From JAMLHH01 sp037189845 (GTDB lineage Bacteria; Bacteroidota; Bacteroidia; Chitinophagales; JADIYW01): a stretch of DNA of 64,000 bases. The notes beneath the pieces are model-generated. The model made no database searches. It had not been told where the DNA came from and saw nothing but the letters and a program-made list of their open reading frames with translations. Shown here in pieces: positions 61,304 to 64,000 of the stretch. The stretch lies in contig JBBCIS010000002.1 in assembly GCA_037189845.1 (NCBI GenBank), positions 177,578 through 241,577 on the forward strand, given 5' to 3'. The number at the start of each line of letters is the position of its first letter. The first letter of the stretch is position 1. Made by a program: the position numbers and the translations under genes.

Positions 61304-62101
61304 ATGCGCAAGTTTTACATTTTTTCTCTACTGATTCTGGGCAGCTTAGGATTTACCTCCTGTCTGGACATCTTCGAAAACATCGAAGTCAATAAGGATG
61401 GCACGGGCAAGTACTCCCTCATCCTTACCATTAACGAACAATTCAGAAAGACCATGACCGAGTCTATGGAATCCCAGGCAAACGCTATGAAGCAGGAAAT
61501 GGATATGGAAGACACGGAAGAGATTCAGGGACAGGATGCGGAATACAAAGAATCTCTGGAAAAAGTAATAGATCAGCTGCAAACTGTCAAAGGGCTGAAA
61601 AATATCCGGGAGATTTACAACCAGACAGAATTTCAATTTGGCTATGAATTTGAGTTCGAAGACATTACGGCTCTCAACAATGCCATGGAAGCTACTGCAG
61701 GGGCGTATGTTCCTTCTATTCCGGGCAATCTGGAAATAGGCAAAAAGAAAAAGGTTTATGAACCTTCAGCGAAATTTATTGAATCCAATAAAAACATCAT
61801 CATTCGTCACCAAAGTGCTGAGCTGGGTAAAGTTTTAGATATGAAAAAGTCTAACGGTAATAACTCCGGGATGATGGGAGGTCTGGATGTTGCCTACCTT
61901 TTACAGGATATGATTTTTAAAACTACCTTTAAGTTTGAGCAGGAGATCAAAGCCTCCTCCAATGAAACTGCTGTGATAGAAAATTCAGGAAAAACTTTAG
62001 TCTTAAACTGCAAGCCTTTTGCATATAAGCCAGCTGACCTTAATCTGCTCAGACAGCAGGAATTATCCTGCGCTCAATCTCTCATTATTGAACTGAAATA
62101 G
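61304..62101 (+). CDS. Lipoprotein, unknown
   Basis: 265 residues. The signal sequence ends with a lipobox (LGSLGFTSC, Cys20), so the mature protein is lipidated. The next residues LDIFENIEVNKDGTGKYSLI start a domain with strand-turn patterns, then a helical middle (MESQANAMKQEMDMEDTEE). A following MltF-type gene is 65 bp downstream. Family not recognised. Confidence 0.7.
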   Translation: MRKFYIFSLLILGSLGFTSCLDIFENIEVNKDGTGKYSLILTINEQFRKTMTESMESQANAMKQEMDMEDTEEIQGQDAEYKESLEKVIDQLQTVKGLKNIREIYNQTEFQFGYEFEFEDITALNNAMEATAGAYVPSIPGNLEIGKKKKVYEPSAKFIESNKNIIIRHQSAELGKVLDMKKSNGNNSGMMGGLDVAYLLQDMIFKTTFKFEQEIKASSNETAVIENSGKTLVLNCKPFAYKPADLNLLRQQELSCAQSLIIELK

Positions 62102-62166
62102 TTAAATTCTCACTAATTTCAAGGGCGCAGTTCTTCAATGGATTGCGCCTTTGTATTTTTACAGCA

Positions 62167-63855
62167 ATGACAAAACGTAAGTACCTGATAATTTCTGCTA
62201 CCATATTCCTCGTAGTCGGGTTGATCATGGCATTTACGGACGTTCTCCCGATATCTCTGAAACCGTCAAGTGATCTGGATACTATCAAAAAAAGAGGTAA
62301 GCTAATCCTGGTCACGGCATTTAATCCCACGGGATATTTTCTGTACAAAGATGAACCTATGGGTTTTGAGTATGACTTTATCAAAAAATTCGCGGAGAGT
62401 ATAGGTGTAAAGCTGGAGGTGATAGAAGTAAACAGTCCTGATGAAATGTACCAAAAGCTCCTTACCGGTGAGGCTGATATTATGGCCTATAACATTCCTG
62501 TCATGAATCTTCCGATGCAGTTTGCTACGTTTTCAGATCCTTATATCCAGACTGAGCTCGTACTGGTACAAAGAAAAATAAGCAGGAAATCACCGCAGCA
62601 CATTGATCAGGTTACTGATCTTCAGGGAAAAAATATCACAATCACAGAACAATCTCCTTACATACAAACCCTTTCGGATATCAGGTTTGATCTTAACAAT
62701 ACTTTAAATATCAACACACTGGATAACACTATCACTCCCGAGGATCTTATCAGAATGGTAGCAGAGTCAGAGATAGAATACACGGTGGCCAATAAAGAAA
62801 TTGCGCTCATCAATAAAGGTTTTTATAAAAATATAGATATAGAAACAGCTCTGACTGCTCCTCAGGATATCGCTTTCACTATACATCGCAAACACCGCAA
62901 GCTGACCCGCGCATTAAATCAGTTTATCAGTTCATCCAGGAAAAATCAGGTATTGTATGCATTGTATAATCAATATTTCAAAACCAGCAGGCTGCTCGCA
63001 TCAGCTGACATGGATGATGAAACCATACCATCGGGACTGAGCACGGAAGCAATTTCAGTATATGACGGTCTGATACAAAAATATTCCGGGGATATTAGCT
63101 GGGACTGGAGATTAGTAGCTGCTATGATCTGGCAGGAATCCAAATTCAAGCCTTCTGCAAAGTCATGGGCAGGAGCTACCGGTCTGATGCAGCTGATGCC
63201 GGCAACAGCCAGAAGATTCGGACTGAATTCTATGCAGGAGATTTATCATCCTGAGCTGAATATCAAAACCGGTACAAAATACATTGCCTGGCTGGAAGAT
63301 TTCTGGCAAGAAATTGAAGACGAAACAGAAAGAAAGAAATTCATCATGGCATCTTATAATGCCGGAGAAGGTCACGTAAAAGATGCTCAAAGATTAACCA
63401 AAAAATATGGCTACAACCCCGAAAAATGGGATGGCAACGTAGAGTATTTTCTGCTCAACAAATCTAAGCCGGCTTTCTACAGAGACCCTGTTTGTAAATA
63501 TGGTTATTGCCGGGGAGCTGAGCCATTCCATTATGTACGCTCTATTATTAAACGATACAGTCATTACAAGGGAAAATATTCAGCAGAGTATACTGCCGGA
63601 TATAACTTTTCTCTGGACTTCACCCCGGCTTATGAGTTTGGTCTGGACAATAGTTCTGATGCTCCTTCTGTCACCAAACGGCAACTGTTTGAAAGCAATG
63701 AGATTTTCAGAGAAAGATCATTGCTGAAAAACGATTCCGACATATACAGAAACAATCTTACTCCGAGAAATCAGGAAAGAATAAGACTGAATGATAATGC
63801 ACCGGCAACTAATCAGCTATTCAAAAAGAATGAGCTATTCAGGAAAAATCAGTAA
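62167..63855 (+). CDS. mltF: MltF-like membrane-bound lytic transglycosylase
   Basis: 562 residues from MTKRKYLIISATIFLVVGLI (frame open from 62143). One N-terminal membrane anchor, a solute-binding-protein family 3 domain (about 40-275, KRGKLILVTAFNPTGYFLYK; GFEYDFIKKFAESIGVKLEV), then an SLT catalytic domain with Glu in MIWQESKFKP (codon 63136-63138) and GATGLMQLMPATARRFG. It cleaves peptidoglycan in the periplasm, with the N-terminal domain as a regulator. The C-terminal extension of about 90 residues is Asn/Arg-rich. The last 145 bp of the window hold no gene. Confidence 0.9.
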   Translation: MTKRKYLIISATIFLVVGLIMAFTDVLPISLKPSSDLDTIKKRGKLILVTAFNPTGYFLYKDEPMGFEYDFIKKFAESIGVKLEVIEVNSPDEMYQKLLTGEADIMAYNIPVMNLPMQFATFSDPYIQTELVLVQRKISRKSPQHIDQVTDLQGKNITITEQSPYIQTLSDIRFDLNNTLNINTLDNTITPEDLIRMVAESEIEYTVANKEIALINKGFYKNIDIETALTAPQDIAFTIHRKHRKLTRALNQFISSSRKNQVLYALYNQYFKTSRLLASADMDDETIPSGLSTEAISVYDGLIQKYSGDISWDWRLVAAMIWQESKFKPSAKSWAGATGLMQLMPATARRFGLNSMQEIYHPELNIKTGTKYIAWLEDFWQEIEDETERKKFIMASYNAGEGHVKDAQRLTKKYGYNPEKWDGNVEYFLLNKSKPAFYRDPVCKYGYCRGAEPFHYVRSIIKRYSHYKGKYSAEYTAGYNFSLDFTPAYEFGLDNSSDAPSVTKRQLFESNEIFRERSLLKNDSDIYRNNLTPRNQERIRLNDNAPATNQLFKKNELFRKNQ

Positions 63856-64000
63856 TGTTATATCCCTTTACGAGGTTTCATTTTTGTTTTTAACGGGTTG
63901 GATTAAGGAGCCTCCAGCTTCCGGATCAATAGAATTAAACATTAAGGATTTGTTACCGGACTTGTATTTCGGATTGAATTATTCTTTACATTTATGCTAA

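Noticed and set aside
1..64000. CRISPR array
   Set aside because: No series of regularly spaced identical repeats of 20 bases or more with unique spacers was seen, and there are no cas genes.

Overview
This window comes from the chromosome of a member of the Bacteroidota, probably a free-living Saprospirales, Chitinophagales or Sphingobacteriales type. The evidence is the recurrent promoter -7 box TAnnTTTG (before tRNA-Leu, tRNA-Val, hicA and fbaB), the near absence of Shine-Dalgarno sites, and typical gene content: RseP, a DhnA-type class I aldolase, two 7TM-DISM histidine kinases, MutS2, a ferredoxin and many small secreted or lipoprotein genes. Genus cannot be fixed from the sequence.

Layout. 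1-3861: a partial unknown gene, an odd 121-nt tRNA-like gene, a WYL regulator with a palindromic operator candidate, rseP and tRNA-Leu(CAA). 3845-17787: a 13.9-kb integrative element in the 3' end of tRNA-Leu, bounded by a 16-bp att repeat. It carries a tyrosine integrase with an in-frame stop, arm-type repeats at both ends, an operon of adenine methylase, membrane protein and DGQHR protein, a HicAB module with broken hicA, a secreted glycosidase-like protein, a broken SRAP gene, a leftward cluster of unknown small genes and a CI-like S24 repressor. Several of its genes are frameshifted or stopped. 17788-29970: housekeeping genes including csbD, a lipase, a B12-radical SAM protein, lgt, ahcY, DedA, a saccharopine dehydrogenase-like protein and fbaB.

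29979-36615: a 6.6-kb transposon with 26-bp imperfect inverted repeats and an 8-bp target duplication. Its only recognisable transposase is of the IS1595 family, and it carries about eleven cargo genes, including a nucleotidyltransferase-like/unknown gene pair with a 4-nt overlap. 36710-48315: tRNA-Val, tRNA-Cys, folB, an acyl-CoA dehydrogenase, dnaB, panB, an outer-membrane barrel gene, hemE, an MDR oxidoreductase and an acyl-CoA thioesterase. 48316-51092: a second, 2.8-kb IS1595-type transposon that splits a YcxB-like gene. Removing the transposon and one copy of its 8-bp duplication restores the reading frame.

51280-64000: ferredoxin, Crp/Fnr regulator, mutS2, a thioredoxin-fold/MarR operon, two overlapping sensor kinases with complementary defects, ferritin, a lipoprotein and an MltF-like lytic transglycosylase.

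The strongest candidates for new biology are the complementary kinase pair (one keeps the phosphoacceptor His but has a degenerate ATPase; the other keeps the ATPase but has Asn in place of His), the two IS1595-type cargo transposons with a shared right-end hairpin design, the methylase/membrane/DGQHR operon, and the tRNA-like gene with an expanded anticodon arm.
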